This document shows, one piece after another, positions 25,350 to 34,551 of a stretch of DNA of 64,000 nucleotides (within the stretch, counting starts at the first letter, position 1; each line of letters starts with the position of its first letter). The stretch lies in contig OZ241916.1 in assembly GCA_965203865.1 (NCBI GenBank), positions 1,426,001-1,490,000 on the forward strand. The letters are read 5' to 3'. This DNA comes from G965200765 sp965203865 (GTDB lineage: Bacteria > Pseudomonadota > Gammaproteobacteria > Arenicellales > JAJDZL01). The notes below the pieces were generated by a model. That model was not told where the DNA came from. It made no database searches and saw only the letters and a list, made by a program, of their open reading frames with translations. The translations under genes were made by a program, and so were the position numbers.

Positions 25350-26486
25350 CTAATATATGTGATGCTCTATCTGAGTTCCAGGTAATTGATTCGGAAAGTA
25401 GTCTTCGCAATTGCCTTCCCGCAACACATCGCCGGTTGAACAATGCAACCCGCCCCCAAATGGATAGACGTTTCGAAAAGGCACTGGCAACACTTCAAAC
25501 CCAAGTGAATCCAACTGTTCCATCTGGTGTATTTCAGAAGCTTCGACAACAACTGTTTTTCTGTCCAACAGAAGTATGTTCATAGAAAGCCATACACTTG
25601 AATAGCACAATGATGGCGGCTCGCTGTGAGCAGGTTTGGCAGCATCTATGATTTCCCAATCGTTGGCTGTGAAAATCTTTTTTTGCTCGGGTGGCAGTTG
25701 CCGTTCCGGATTATTGATAATCAAACCGGGTCGTAGTGGCACGAATGTGGCATCAATGTGAGTTGGCAATGTGCCTCCCGGAAAATTGATACAGTGAACC
25801 CTGTGGTTGGGGAAATGTCTTTGCAACCATCGCATACCCTTTAGATTGGTTGTAAAACTGTGTTGGCAAAACAAGTCTTTTCCCAACCGAAGAACATCTG
25901 CGGCATCGAACAGCGGCTCATGCTCTGTTGTGACATAATCTTTATTTTTCGTGCGCAAGATTTGATCTTCCAAATTATAGTTGTCGTAGTACCCTGCTTT
26001 GTATGTATCTTCAGACAGTCTTGGACGCGGTGCCTGCTCCCATTTGAAATTCGGATCTTCATCAAAGTACTTCAGCATGAGGGAGTGATAAGCAATGTAT
26101 TCGAAGAACCTGCAACGAAATGACATGGGTGCACTAAGGATTTCACTCCCTACGGTAAGCAGTACATCCCGCGGCGGCATGCAACCGAACATAGTATCGA
26201 CAGAAAAATCTGGTGTGTGGATTGCCTGGTTCCACTGAATAGGGCTGGCTCGGTCCACCCGAATATTTCTGGCGGTCAGCACATTTACAAAGTTATCAAG
26301 CTCTTCGCGCGCAGCCATGACAGATTCTGATGATCTGGGCCCATACATGCCCCACATGTCGCTATCTTTTGTTTTTATTTCCGTGGCGGGTTCTAACGGC
26401 GGCAAGCAGGTATTTTCTGCCCGACCAACAATGACGTGCCGCAATGGGTCAAATTCATTCCATGATGATACTACCGTACCTGTCAT
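25350..26486 (-). CDS. Glycine amidinotransferase-like enzyme
   Basis: Predicted to move the amidino group of arginine to an amine acceptor; with glycine it yields guanidinoacetate and ornithine. 378 residues of the five-bladed propeller AGAT family: Asp in PLFDAADVLRLGKDLF (about 190-205), His in TLPTHIDATF (about 245), and nucleophile Cys349 in GGGLHCSTGD, aligned with the Asp-His-Cys set of human AGAT. An AAGGAG site lies seven bases before the ATG. It is a single-gene unit 34 bp downstream of tRNA-Pro. No guanidinoacetate methyltransferase, polyketide or inositol genes are nearby, so acceptor and product are uncertain. Confidence 0.85.
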   Translation of the reverse strand: MTGTVVSSWNEFDPLRHVIVGRAENTCLPPLEPATEIKTKDSDMWGMYGPRSSESVMAAREELDNFVNVLTARNIRVDRASPIQWNQAIHTPDFSVDTMFGCMPPRDVLLTVGSEILSAPMSFRCRFFEYIAYHSLMLKYFDEDPNFKWEQAPRPRLSEDTYKAGYYDNYNLEDQILRTKNKDYVTTEHEPLFDAADVLRLGKDLFCQHSFTTNLKGMRWLQRHFPNHRVHCINFPGGTLPTHIDATFVPLRPGLIINNPERQLPPEQKKIFTANDWEIIDAAKPAHSEPPSLCYSSVWLSMNILLLDRKTVVVEASEIHQMEQLDSLGFEVLPVPFRNVYPFGGGLHCSTGDVLREGNCEDYFPNQLPGTQIEHHIY

Positions 26487-26518
26487 TAAATATCTCCTTC
26501 GTATTGGATAAAATTAAA

Positions 26519-26597
<79 letters not shown>

Positions 26598-26626
26598 AAT
26601 TCACCTAGTTGAATTTTTTGGATCTA

Positions 26627-26995
26627 TCAATCATTTTCCAATACTTCAACAACTTTCTTCAAATCCGAAACCGCTTCTTCTACGACTTCAAAAGCCAATT
26701 GATTGTCTTGGGTTTCCAATTCTCTTCCGCCTTCGGCAAGCAAGCCACGTGCACCTTCAATGGTAAATTTCTTTATATAGAGAAGATGAATAATCTTCCT
26801 TACCAGCAAAACATCCTGGCGAGTGTAGTAACGTCGCTGCGACCGGCGTCGAATGGGATCAAGTTGATCGAACTCCTGTTCCCAATATCGAAGAACATGA
26901 GGTTGCACATTACAAATTTCGCTGACTTCGCCTATTGTAAAGTAACGCTTATTTGGAATTGGCGGTTGTTCCCTGATAGAAACATTCTTGGTCAC
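26627..26995 (-). CDS. MerR-family transcriptional regulator
   Basis: 122-residue DNA-binding protein with a winged helix-turn-helix at about 17-85 (RYFTIGEVSEICNVQPHVLRYWE) and a short C-terminal coiled helix with no cysteine, so it is not a metal sensor of the MerR/CueR kind. Conserved in this place, between ihfA and tRNA-Pro, in Pseudomonas and other Gammaproteobacteria. Its targets are not known. Confidence 0.92.
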   Translation of the reverse strand: MTKNVSIREQPPIPNKRYFTIGEVSEICNVQPHVLRYWEQEFDQLDPIRRRSQRRYYTRQDVLLVRKIIHLLYIKKFTIEGARGLLAEGGRELETQDNQLAFEVVEEAVSDLKKVVEVLEND

Positions 26996-27033
26996 TAAGT
27001 AGAACCTGCTTCTGAAAAATCAAGCCAATCTGC

Positions 27034-27336
27034 TTAACCAGGGACTGAGTTTTTTACTTGTTCCCGAAGTTTGTTACTCGCCCTGAACGTAACCACATAA
27101 CGTTCGCTGATTGAAGCATCCATGCCAGTCTTGGGATTGCGTCCTGGGCGTGCTCGCTTATGCCGGGTTCTATAGTTTCCAAAGCCGGCCAGTTTAACAC
27201 TTTGATGCTTTTCCAACGAACACCGAATCTCCTCAAAAAAAAGATCGACAAATTCTTTGGATTCGCGCTGACTCAAACCCAAGTTTTTATGGATTTCATT
27301 CGCTAAATCTGATTTTACAACTACCGAATCGCTCAT
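27034..27336 (-). CDS. ihfA: Integration host factor subunit alpha
   Basis: DNA-bending HU-family protein that forms a heterodimer with IhfB. 100 residues with the DNA-arm motif GRNPKTG (about 65-71). Ten bases after pheT, as in E. coli pheST-ihfA, which separates it from ihfB and hup. Confidence 0.95.
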   Translation of the reverse strand: MSDSVVVKSDLANEIHKNLGLSQRESKEFVDLFFEEIRCSLEKHQSVKLAGFGNYRTRHKRARPGRNPKTGMDASISERYVVTFRASNKLREQVKNSVPG

Positions 27337-27346
27337 ATCTCTAACT

Positions 27347-29713
27347 CTATTTTCGTAATTCTGCGTTAAATTCTGAATTCAATCGAGCAATCACATCAGA
27401 AATTTTAACGTCTATTTCATTGTCTGTTAGTGTACGCGAATTTAATCTGAATATTAAACGATATGCAACACTTTTCTTATTAGAATCAATGCCAGTTCCA
27501 GAATACATGTCAAAAAGGATTAATTTTTCCAAAAAATTCCCTGCACTTTCCCGAATTGACTTCGATACATTAGCCATAAGTATATCCGAGTCCAATAAAA
27601 AAGATAAATCGCGTGTAATTGACGGATATCGAGAAATTTCCTTGTATTGTATATTTTTGCGGGCAACTATGTTATCCACTGAAAGCTGAAAAACATACAC
27701 ATTGCCATCAACCCCTTCATTTTGAAGCATATCGGGATGCAACTGACCAACTACTCCCACATGAATTCCAGAAAATTGAATGCACGCACTACATCCCGGA
27801 TGCAAGCCATCAACCAGTTCATTGGAAAATTCGAAAGCTTCGCTACTTCCTGTTAGTTCAAAAATATTTGTCAGGTGTGCTTTGACATCAAAGAAATCTA
27901 TGCTTCGCTCCTGAATTCCCCACTGCTCCGGTGCAAGTTGTCCGAATGCTATGCCGCCCAGCATATTTTTCTCCTCCTCGGGATAAAACACCCTGCCAAT
28001 TTCATACAAGCAAACTTGCTTCTTGCGGCGGCGGTAGTTGGCCAAAAAAGCATGAAACAACCCCGGCCAAAGGCTAGTACGCATTACTGACAAATTCTCT
28101 GCAATTGGATTCGATAACGGTTTCCCCTGTATGGATGGAACAAATTTTTTCTGTAAATCGGGGTCAACAAAACTGTAGGTAATTGCCTCAAAATAGCCTG
28201 CGTGGTGAAGTGCGTTCCGGATATCCTTCAAATCAACTTCGTACTCTCTTATTTTTTTCGGGTGCCCTCTGCCCAATCGAATTGAACTGGGGACCGAATC
28301 GTAACCGTAAATTCTTGCAATCTCTTCAATCTGATCGTGTTCTGCTTCCAAGTCAAAACGGTAGCTATGAGGTAGTACCGACCAACCGACATCATTTGCT
28401 ACTACATCCTTGTTTACACTCTTTAAAATCGACTCAACCTTGATTTTCGGTATTTCTACTCCCAATACTCGGGCAATTCGTTGGTAACGTACCTCACAAT
28501 GTCTTTTTTGGGGCAGATATCGCTTGTCAACTACATTCTGGAGCTTTCCAGCAACACCATCTGAAATTTCCAATATAAGCTCAGTGGCACGCTCCATAGC
28601 CTGTACTTGCAAATAGGGGGCCACGCCACGCTCAAACCGATGCGATGCCTCGGTGCGGAATTCGTAGTTGGACACAGAAAAACGGGCGGCTCTTGGTGTG
28701 AAGAATGCGGCTTCAAGGAATATATTGGTTGTTTCGGAGCGAATTCCACTGAATGCACCACCCATAACCCCTGCAAGTCCAATTGGCTTGCTTTCGTCTG
28801 CAATGACCTGCGTGCCTTCCACTAGAGACAGATTTTCGCGGTCCAGCGTAGTCATGGTCTCTCCAGTTTTTGAATACCGAACAACAATACAGGATGATTC
28901 GATCGTATCCAGGTCGAAAGCATGCATTGGCTGTCCAAGTTCAATCATTACATAGTTTGTAACATCTACGACCGGATGCAAGCTTCTCAATCCACTGCGA
29001 CGCAACCTTTCCTTCATCCAATCCGGAGTAACAGCATCTGAACGAATATTCTGAATTACTCGTCCGACATACCTAGGGCAATCCTCTACGCTTTCTACAC
29101 GAATTTGCAGTTCTGCAGTTGAACCAGCAGGAATTTCACGAAATTCAGGCGTTGTCATTGGCGTGTTCGTCAATATGGAAACTTCGCGTGCAACACCAGC
29201 TACGCTCAGGCAATCAGCCCGATTTGGTGTTAGTTCAATATCGAAAATATTGTCTTTTAGCTGAAGATGCTCAACCAGTGGAGTTCCTGCCGTTGCTGCA
29301 TTGTCAAGAATCATCAAAGTTCCGGTATCCTCTTCAAATCCTGCCTCTTTTGCTGAACAAAGCATCCCGCTAGACTGGAAACCATGAATCTCTCGAGCTT
29401 GAATTTTCTTGCCATCTATTTCACTGCCGACGAGTGCAACAGGATAACAACTTCCTACAGAAACGTTTGGAGCTCCGCAAACCACTTGAATTGCATCAGC
29501 AGTACCAACATCCACCATGCAGATCTTCAGGCTTTCATTCTCGGGATGAGTAGCCACTTCCTGCACTCTGCCTACAACAATTTTGTCATCGCAAATTTCA
29601 ACTGGTGTAATTTTTCCAACTTCAAGGCCTGCCATGGTCATGCGCTCCGCAATTTCTGCGTCGGACAAACACGAATTTACCCATTCCGCCAACCAGCGAC
29701 TACTGACTAACAT
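27347..29713 (-). CDS. pheT: Phenylalanyl-tRNA synthetase beta subunit
   Basis: Beta chain of the (alpha-beta)2 enzyme that charges tRNA-Phe and edits Tyr-tRNA. 788 residues: N-terminal EMAP-type tRNA-binding domain (about 40-150), B3/B4 editing region, B5, and the C-terminal ferredoxin-like anticodon-binding domain (about 695-788). Starts MLVSSRWLAEWVN. 19 bases after pheS. Confidence 0.97.
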   Translation of the reverse strand: MLVSSRWLAEWVNSCLSDAEIAERMTMAGLEVGKITPVEICDDKIVVGRVQEVATHPENESLKICMVDVGTADAIQVVCGAPNVSVGSCYPVALVGSEIDGKKIQAREIHGFQSSGMLCSAKEAGFEEDTGTLMILDNAATAGTPLVEHLQLKDNIFDIELTPNRADCLSVAGVAREVSILTNTPMTTPEFREIPAGSTAELQIRVESVEDCPRYVGRVIQNIRSDAVTPDWMKERLRRSGLRSLHPVVDVTNYVMIELGQPMHAFDLDTIESSCIVVRYSKTGETMTTLDRENLSLVEGTQVIADESKPIGLAGVMGGAFSGIRSETTNIFLEAAFFTPRAARFSVSNYEFRTEASHRFERGVAPYLQVQAMERATELILEISDGVAGKLQNVVDKRYLPQKRHCEVRYQRIARVLGVEIPKIKVESILKSVNKDVVANDVGWSVLPHSYRFDLEAEHDQIEEIARIYGYDSVPSSIRLGRGHPKKIREYEVDLKDIRNALHHAGYFEAITYSFVDPDLQKKFVPSIQGKPLSNPIAENLSVMRTSLWPGLFHAFLANYRRRKKQVCLYEIGRVFYPEEEKNMLGGIAFGQLAPEQWGIQERSIDFFDVKAHLTNIFELTGSSEAFEFSNELVDGLHPGCSACIQFSGIHVGVVGQLHPDMLQNEGVDGNVYVFQLSVDNIVARKNIQYKEISRYPSITRDLSFLLDSDILMANVSKSIRESAGNFLEKLILFDMYSGTGIDSNKKSVAYRLIFRLNSRTLTDNEIDVKISDVIARLNSEFNAELRK

Positions 29714-29732
29714 AATTTACTGTCCGCAAGCA

Positions 29733-30767
29733 CTATTTGAACTGATACAGCATTTCGAGATCATTCTCAAAGAACAAACGCAAATCATTTACGCCATATC
29801 GAAGCATGGTGAATCTCTCCACACCCATGCCAAACGCGTAGCCGGTATAAATTTCGCTATCAATGCCAACATGCTGGTACAGCGCCGGATGAACCATTCC
29901 GCAACCAAGCACTTCCAACCAGCCACTTCGCTTGCAAACCTTGCATCCCGAGCCTTCACAGAATACGCAACTGATATCCACTTCTGCAGAGGGCTCCGTG
30001 AACGGGAAGTACGACGGACGAAAACGAAGTTTCAAATCTGACTCAAAAAACTCTTTCACGAAATACTCCAGAATACCTTTCAAATCGGCAAATGTTGTTG
30101 AATCGTCCACGACCAATCCTTCCAACTGATGGAACATGGGAGTATGTGTAACATCCGAGTCACAACGATACACTCTACCTGGCGCTACTACCTGGATTGG
30201 TGGTTGCCTTTCTTTCATATATCGAATTTGAACTGGAGATGTATGCGTTCTTAGTAATGAATTGTCTTCGAAATAGAATGTATCCTGCATCGCTCTTGCC
30301 GGATGCTCAGGAGGAATGTTCAATGCTTCGAAATTATGAAAATCGTCTTCGATTTCAGGACCGAATGCGATATCAAATCCTGCGCGTGAAAATATTTCTT
30401 CCATTCGCATGATTGTTCGGGTCAGTGGGTGAAGACCACCTTTTGCGAACGTTCTGCCAGGCAAAGTAACATCAATTTTTTCTGCTGCGAGACGCTTTTG
30501 GTCTGTTTTCACACGCAGAACATGCCGGCGTTTCTTTATTTCATTTTCAAGTTGAGTTTTTGCAGAATTTATTTTTTGACCAATAGCAGGTCTCTCCTCT
30601 GCCGGTAGAGAACCTACTGATTTCAGTAAATTCGTTAATACCCCCTTTTTGCCAAGATACCGGACACGCGCTACTTCAAGTTCCGACTCTTGCGAAGCAA
30701 CGGCAATCTCACTGCTTGCCTGCTCTAACAGGCTATCAAGGGAATCCAAGTCGGTAGGTGCCGACAT
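29733..30767 (-). CDS. pheS: Phenylalanyl-tRNA synthetase alpha subunit
   Basis: Catalytic chain of PheRS, with a coiled-coil N-terminal arm and a class II core: motif 2 in GRVYRCDSDVTHTPMFHQLEG and motif 3 in GYAFGMGVERFTML. The ATG at 30767 gives 344 residues; a TTG six codons upstream is a weaker choice. A CVFCEGSGCKVC segment inserts four cysteines in the core, a zinc-like knuckle seen in some bacterial PheS. Confidence 0.95.
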   Translation of the reverse strand: MSAPTDLDSLDSLLEQASSEIAVASQESELEVARVRYLGKKGVLTNLLKSVGSLPAEERPAIGQKINSAKTQLENEIKKRRHVLRVKTDQKRLAAEKIDVTLPGRTFAKGGLHPLTRTIMRMEEIFSRAGFDIAFGPEIEDDFHNFEALNIPPEHPARAMQDTFYFEDNSLLRTHTSPVQIRYMKERQPPIQVVAPGRVYRCDSDVTHTPMFHQLEGLVVDDSTTFADLKGILEYFVKEFFESDLKLRFRPSYFPFTEPSAEVDISCVFCEGSGCKVCKRSGWLEVLGCGMVHPALYQHVGIDSEIYTGYAFGMGVERFTMLRYGVNDLRLFFENDLEMLYQFK

Positions 30768-30835
30768 TTTGGGCAATTCAGACAATCAAATTCAAATCGT
30801 GGCGCACTGAAAACTGAGAAGTAATGTTTTGCTTG

Positions 30836-31195
30836 CTAGCTACTCAGTGCGAGCTTTGCTTTTTCTGCCAGGCGGGAAAACGTTTCTTTATCGGAAACTG
30901 CGATTAAAGCCAGCGATTTTCGGTCAAGTTCGACACAAGCAACTTTTAGCCCTTTCATAAATGTGCTGTAATTCATTCCGCATTCTCGGGCAGCGGCATT
31001 GATGCGCATTATCCACAGGGAGCGAAAATCACGCTTCTTGCGTCGACGGTCGCGATACGCATACTGACCGGCTTTAATAACAGCTTGCTTGGCAACTCGA
31101 TATACGTTTTTACGCGCACCGCGATATCCTTTTGCTTGTCGAATGACTTTCTTATGTCTCGCTCGGGCGGTAACGCCGCGTTTTACCCTTGGCAT
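30836..31195 (-). CDS. rplT: 50S ribosomal protein L20
   Basis: Ribosomal protein of 119 residues, very basic at the N-terminus (MPRVKRGVTARARHKKVIRQ), required early in 50S assembly. In E. coli L20 also represses the rpmI-rplT part of the infC operon by binding its mRNA. Fifteen bases after rpmI; pheS follows after a 68-bp gap. Confidence 0.97.
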   Translation of the reverse strand: MPRVKRGVTARARHKKVIRQAKGYRGARKNVYRVAKQAVIKAGQYAYRDRRRKKRDFRSLWIMRINAAARECGMNYSTFMKGLKVACVELDRKSLALIAVSDKETFSRLAEKAKLALSS

Positions 31196-31209
31196 TTTTC
31201 AATCTCCTG

Positions 31210-31407
31210 TTAAGCGTAAGGAAGCATTTTCTGAGCACTGGCAGAATCGGACTTGTGTAATATTGCCGATTTTCGAAGATTTCTCTTTCGCTTGGGCGAC
31301 TTTTTGGTAAGAATATGAGAGGCGTGCGAATGCGAACACTTGAACTGCCCGGTAGCAGTTTTCCTGAAACGCTTCGCAGCACCTGATTTAGTTTTCAACT
31401 TTGGCAT
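31210..31407 (-). CDS. rpmI: 50S ribosomal protein L35
   Basis: 65-residue basic ribosomal protein, starting MPKLKTKSGAAKRFRKTATG as all bacterial L35. Lies between infC and rplT in the standard order. Confidence 0.97.
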   Translation of the reverse strand: MPKLKTKSGAAKRFRKTATGQFKCSHSHASHILTKKSPKRKRNLRKSAILHKSDSASAQKMLPYA

Positions 31408-31423
31408 TGTTCAATTTTTAACG

Positions 31424-31945
31424 TTAAATTTCTCGTTTACTTGCACTCTTGACCGGAGCCAGTACCATAATCATTTGCTTGCCTTCCAGCATCGGCTCCT
31501 GTTCAACTGCACCAATATCGGCCAAATCGTCTTTTACACGTTCCAGCAATTGTTGTCCCAGTTCTTGGTGAGCATACTCGCGACCTCGGAATCGCATTGT
31601 CACCTTGGTCTTGTTGCCAGCATTCAGGAAGTCCTTCAGCTTGCCTAACTTGACATTATAGTCTCCCAGCTCGATTGAAGGTCGGAATTTGATTTCCTTG
31701 ATTACCATGTGCTTTTGCTTGCGCTTTGCATCATGTCGCTTCTTGCTAGCAGTATAAAGAAACTTGCCGTAGTCCATGAGCCGACAAACTGGCGGCTCTG
31801 AGTTCGGGGCAATTTCAACAAGATCCAACTCTTCACTTTGTGCATGATTCATTGCCTCCTGCAATGGCATCACACCAAGTTGCTGTCCATCTTCATCAAT
31901 AAGACGTACCTGCGCTGCATCAATATTCTCATTGATTCGATGCAC
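31424..31945 (-). CDS. infC: Translation initiation factor IF-3, rare start codon likely
   Basis: Binds the 30S subunit and proofreads start-codon pairing. RINENI, LVEIAPNSEPPVCRLMDYGKF and the C-terminal EGKQMIMVLAP identify it. The given start is GTG (31943-31945), 173 residues. However the only Shine-Dalgarno sequence, GGAGG at 31969-31973, is 23 bases upstream. In-frame ATT (31952-31954, 14 bases from it) or ACG (31958-31960, 8 bases) fit better. In E. coli infC starts with AUU so that IF-3 limits its own synthesis, and the same logic may hold here. Confidence 0.95.
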   Translation of the reverse strand: MHRINENIDAAQVRLIDEDGQQLGVMPLQEAMNHAQSEELDLVEIAPNSEPPVCRLMDYGKFLYTASKKRHDAKRKQKHMVIKEIKFRPSIELGDYNVKLGKLKDFLNAGNKTKVTMRFRGREYAHQELGQQLLERVKDDLADIGAVEQEPMLEGKQMIMVLAPVKSASKREI

Positions 31946-31968
31946 TTTTCCAATAGCCGTACCCGTAA

Positions 31969-31973
31969 CCTCC
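31969..31973 (-). promoter_or_regulatory. Shine-Dalgarno of infC, spacing implies non-standard start
   Basis: GGAGG on the minus strand, placed between the thrS stop and infC. Distances are 8 nt to an in-frame ACG, 14 to an ATT and 23 to the GTG. It points to a start codon other than GTG for infC. Confidence 0.5.
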
Positions 31974-31978
31974 GTTTT

Positions 31979-33895
31979 TTAGTTTAGTTGATTTGGCAAA
32001 TTACCAAGATTATTGACAATAGAAATAAATGAGTCAATGGTCATCGATCCCATATCATTTCCATCCAATGAACGAACAGCAATCTCCTGCTTGTCCATTT
32101 CCCGGTTACCAATAATTACCAGAAAGGGGATTTTCTGCAGAGTTTGCTCTCTAATTTTAAAACCAATTTTCTCGTTTCTCAAGTCTGAGCGAACCCTGAT
32201 TCCCCCTTCATTCAGCAAATCGGTTATTTTATATGAATATTCTGCTTGCGATTCAGAAATATTCATAACAACCGCTTGTACAGGCGCCAACCACACGGGA
32301 AGCTTGCCTGCGTACTCTTCAATTAGAATACCGATAAATCTTTCGATTGAACCCAGTATAGCACGATGTATCATTACCGGTACTTGCCTGGAACTGTCTG
32401 ACTCTACATAACTTGCCCCCAACCGACCCGGCATCGAAAAATCCAATTGAATTGTTCCACACTGCCATTTTCTTCCTATGCTGTCATTTAAGACAAAGTC
32501 AATTTTAGGTCCATAGAATGCCCCCTCTCCGGCATCGGTATTAAATTCGATACCGCGGTTTTTTAATACAGATTCAAGTGCCAATTCCGCGCGATCCCAC
32601 AACTCATCTGACCCGACCCGCTTTTCCGGCCGGGTTGACAAGCCAATGGCAATATTATTGAATCCGAAATCACTGTAGACGCGAAATGCGATTTCAATTA
32701 GCACCTCAATTTCTTCGCGAATTTGATCTTCGGTGCAAAATACATGAGCATCATCCTGCGTAAACCTTCGTACACGCATGAGTCCGTGCAAGGTTCCAGA
32801 AGGCTCGTAGCGATGTACGATTCCAAATTCAGAAATTCGTAGCGGCAAGTCCCGATAACTTCGCAATCGCTGATTAAATACCTGGACATGTCCCGGACAG
32901 TTCATCGGCTTGAGCGCATAGGCCCTGTCTTCAATATCGGTGGTGAACATATTCTCTTTGAACGTCTCCCAGTGGCCTGATTGTTCCCATAGGGAGCGAT
33001 CTAAAATCTGCGGCGTATGAACCTCCTTGTAATTGTACTCCTCAAGCAAATTACGCATGTAGGACTCAATCAGTCTGAACAAGGTCCAACCGTTTTGGTG
33101 CCAAAACACCATTCCCGGTGCCTCTTGCTGAAAGTGAAACAAATTCAGCTCCTGTCCAAGCTTGCGGTGATCTCGCTTTTGCGCTTCTTCAAGCTGTTTA
33201 AGGTATTCCTTTAAATCTGCTTCGGTTGCCCATGCTGTTCCATATATTCGCTGCAGCATTTCATTTCTGGAGTCGCCACGCCAATACGCCCCCGCAACCT
33301 TGGTCAATTTAAAAGCCTTCAACTTTCCGGTACTAGGGACATGAGGGCCGCGACACAAGTCAACAAATTCTCCTTGACGATAGACCGTAATATCTTCTGA
33401 ATCTGGAATTTCTTCTATGATTTCGGCCTTGTACTTCTCCCCCATATTCCGAAACATATGAACCGCATCATTTTTTTCAAGCACTGACCGCTCAACCTGT
33501 AAATCTTTTGATGCGAGTTCTTTCATTCTGTCTTCAATTGCAACGAGATCGCTTTCAGTAAACCCGCGTTCATACGCAAAATCGTAGTAAAAACCATCTT
33601 CAATCACCGGACCGATTGTTACCTGTGCACTTGGAAACAACTGCTTGACAGCATGAGCCAGTAAATGAGCAGTTGAATGGCGAATCACTTCCAGCCCTGC
33701 TTCATCCTTTGCCGTAATTACCCGAATTGAGGCATCCGATTCAATTGTTCGAGATAGATCAACCAGTTGCCCGTTCAACTCGGCAGCTACGCTTGCACGA
33801 CGCAAACCCGGACCAATGTCTGATACGACCTGGTCAACTGACACGGCAGCGTCATAGTTCATTTCAGAACCGTCAGGCAAAATAATAACTGGCAT
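31979..33895 (-). CDS. thrS: Threonyl-tRNA synthetase
   Basis: Charges tRNA-Thr and hydrolyses mischarged Ser-tRNA. From the ATG at 33895 (MPVIILPDGSEMNYDAAVS, matching the E. coli start) 638 residues: TGS domain (1-60), editing domain with HSTAHLLAHAVK, and class II core with zinc ligands in LKPMNCPGHVQVF, His in HRYEPSG and the C-terminal MIHRAILGS; then the anticodon domain. A TTG three codons upstream is an alternative. First gene of the long translation operon. Confidence 0.97.
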   Translation of the reverse strand: MPVIILPDGSEMNYDAAVSVDQVVSDIGPGLRRASVAAELNGQLVDLSRTIESDASIRVITAKDEAGLEVIRHSTAHLLAHAVKQLFPSAQVTIGPVIEDGFYYDFAYERGFTESDLVAIEDRMKELASKDLQVERSVLEKNDAVHMFRNMGEKYKAEIIEEIPDSEDITVYRQGEFVDLCRGPHVPSTGKLKAFKLTKVAGAYWRGDSRNEMLQRIYGTAWATEADLKEYLKQLEEAQKRDHRKLGQELNLFHFQQEAPGMVFWHQNGWTLFRLIESYMRNLLEEYNYKEVHTPQILDRSLWEQSGHWETFKENMFTTDIEDRAYALKPMNCPGHVQVFNQRLRSYRDLPLRISEFGIVHRYEPSGTLHGLMRVRRFTQDDAHVFCTEDQIREEIEVLIEIAFRVYSDFGFNNIAIGLSTRPEKRVGSDELWDRAELALESVLKNRGIEFNTDAGEGAFYGPKIDFVLNDSIGRKWQCGTIQLDFSMPGRLGASYVESDSSRQVPVMIHRAILGSIERFIGILIEEYAGKLPVWLAPVQAVVMNISESQAEYSYKITDLLNEGGIRVRSDLRNEKIGFKIREQTLQKIPFLVIIGNREMDKQEIAVRSLDGNDMGSMTIDSFISIVNNLGNLPNQLN

Positions 33896-33982
33896 TTTTA
33901 TCAATAAATGTTAGGAAAATATTCAGACAGCAAGCGTAGTATTTGATTGCTTTCCAGAACCAAACACATGGCAAAAGAGCGA

Positions 33983-33988
33983 ATTATA
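33983..33988 (-). promoter_or_regulatory. Candidate -10 element for the thrS operon
   Basis: Perfect TATAAT on the minus strand, about 90 bp before thrS. The -35 region at 16-18 bp spacing is poor. It would give a leader of about 80 nt. Read-through from tRNA-Val upstream is an alternative. Confidence 0.4.
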
Positions 33989-34008
33989 TGCTGATACTCA
34001 GTTCAAAG

Positions 34009-34039
34009 ATGTAGAATTTCTGCTCAAAATATTCTACAT
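34009..34039 (-). repeat. 9-bp inverted repeat between tRNA-Val and thrS
   Basis: ATGTAGAAT (34009-34017) and ATTCTACAT (34031-34039) with a 13-nt loop, 16 bases after the tRNA-Val 3' end. No T-run follows, so it is either a weak terminator or processing hairpin of the tRNA or an operator near the thrS promoter. Confidence 0.45.
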
Positions 34040-34054
34040 GCAATCTCGCAGAAA

Positions 34055-34130
34055 TGGTGGGCGTACCTGGGATTGAACCAGGGACCTCCTCGATGTCAAC
34101 GAGGTGCTCTCCCGCTGAGCTATACGCCCA
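34055..34130 (-). tRNA. tRNA-Val (GAC)
   Basis: 76 nt with encoded CCA. Acceptor TGGGCGT pairs with ACGCCCA; anticodon stem CCTCG/CGAGG with loop TTGACAT gives anticodon GAC; T-loop GGTTCAATCC. Located upstream of thrS on the same strand. Confidence 0.95.
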
Positions 34131-34551
34131 CTTTGATTTTATTGAATGCACTGGTTATGCATAGTTTCTTGCCAGTACCACAAAGTATTCTTTGTAAAAA
34201 CTGCTACTGAACAGCCAACAATAGATTGCAGACCATATATTAATAAACGCGAACTCAAATTTCAACAGCAGATAGCGTATTTGCCCACCACATTTATTCA
34301 GTCACTCGCAACCAAACAGATTCATTAGAGTTTTACCCCGCATAAATCTAAAACAATTTGAAGTGAAACTGTCAAGGTTATTGTTCTCTGAGTGTTTCCC
34401 GATGGAAACATCCATGATGGTTTTATACCGGATTTCAACTGGTTTGGGCACCACAAAAGAACGGCTTGGAATCAGTTGAATTCAACCTGACTACAAACCG
34501 TTGATGTATGGATGCATCGGACAGAATTACGGAAGAAATATTTGTAGATTT
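34131..34551. other. Non-coding stretch beside the lipoprotein gene
   Basis: About 420 bp without a convincing gene. The upstream side of tRNA-Val must hold its promoter, but no good consensus is seen. A small palindrome lies at 34393-34410. The only short open frame (60 codons, plus strand) has no ribosome site or recognisable product. Confidence 0.5.
34393..34410. repeat. Palindrome TGTTTCC-CGAT-GGAAACA
   Basis: Perfect 7-bp arms around CGAT. A near copy lies at 35560-35575, so the pair brackets the lipoprotein gene. There is no T-run, so it is unlikely to be a terminator. Confidence 0.5.
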
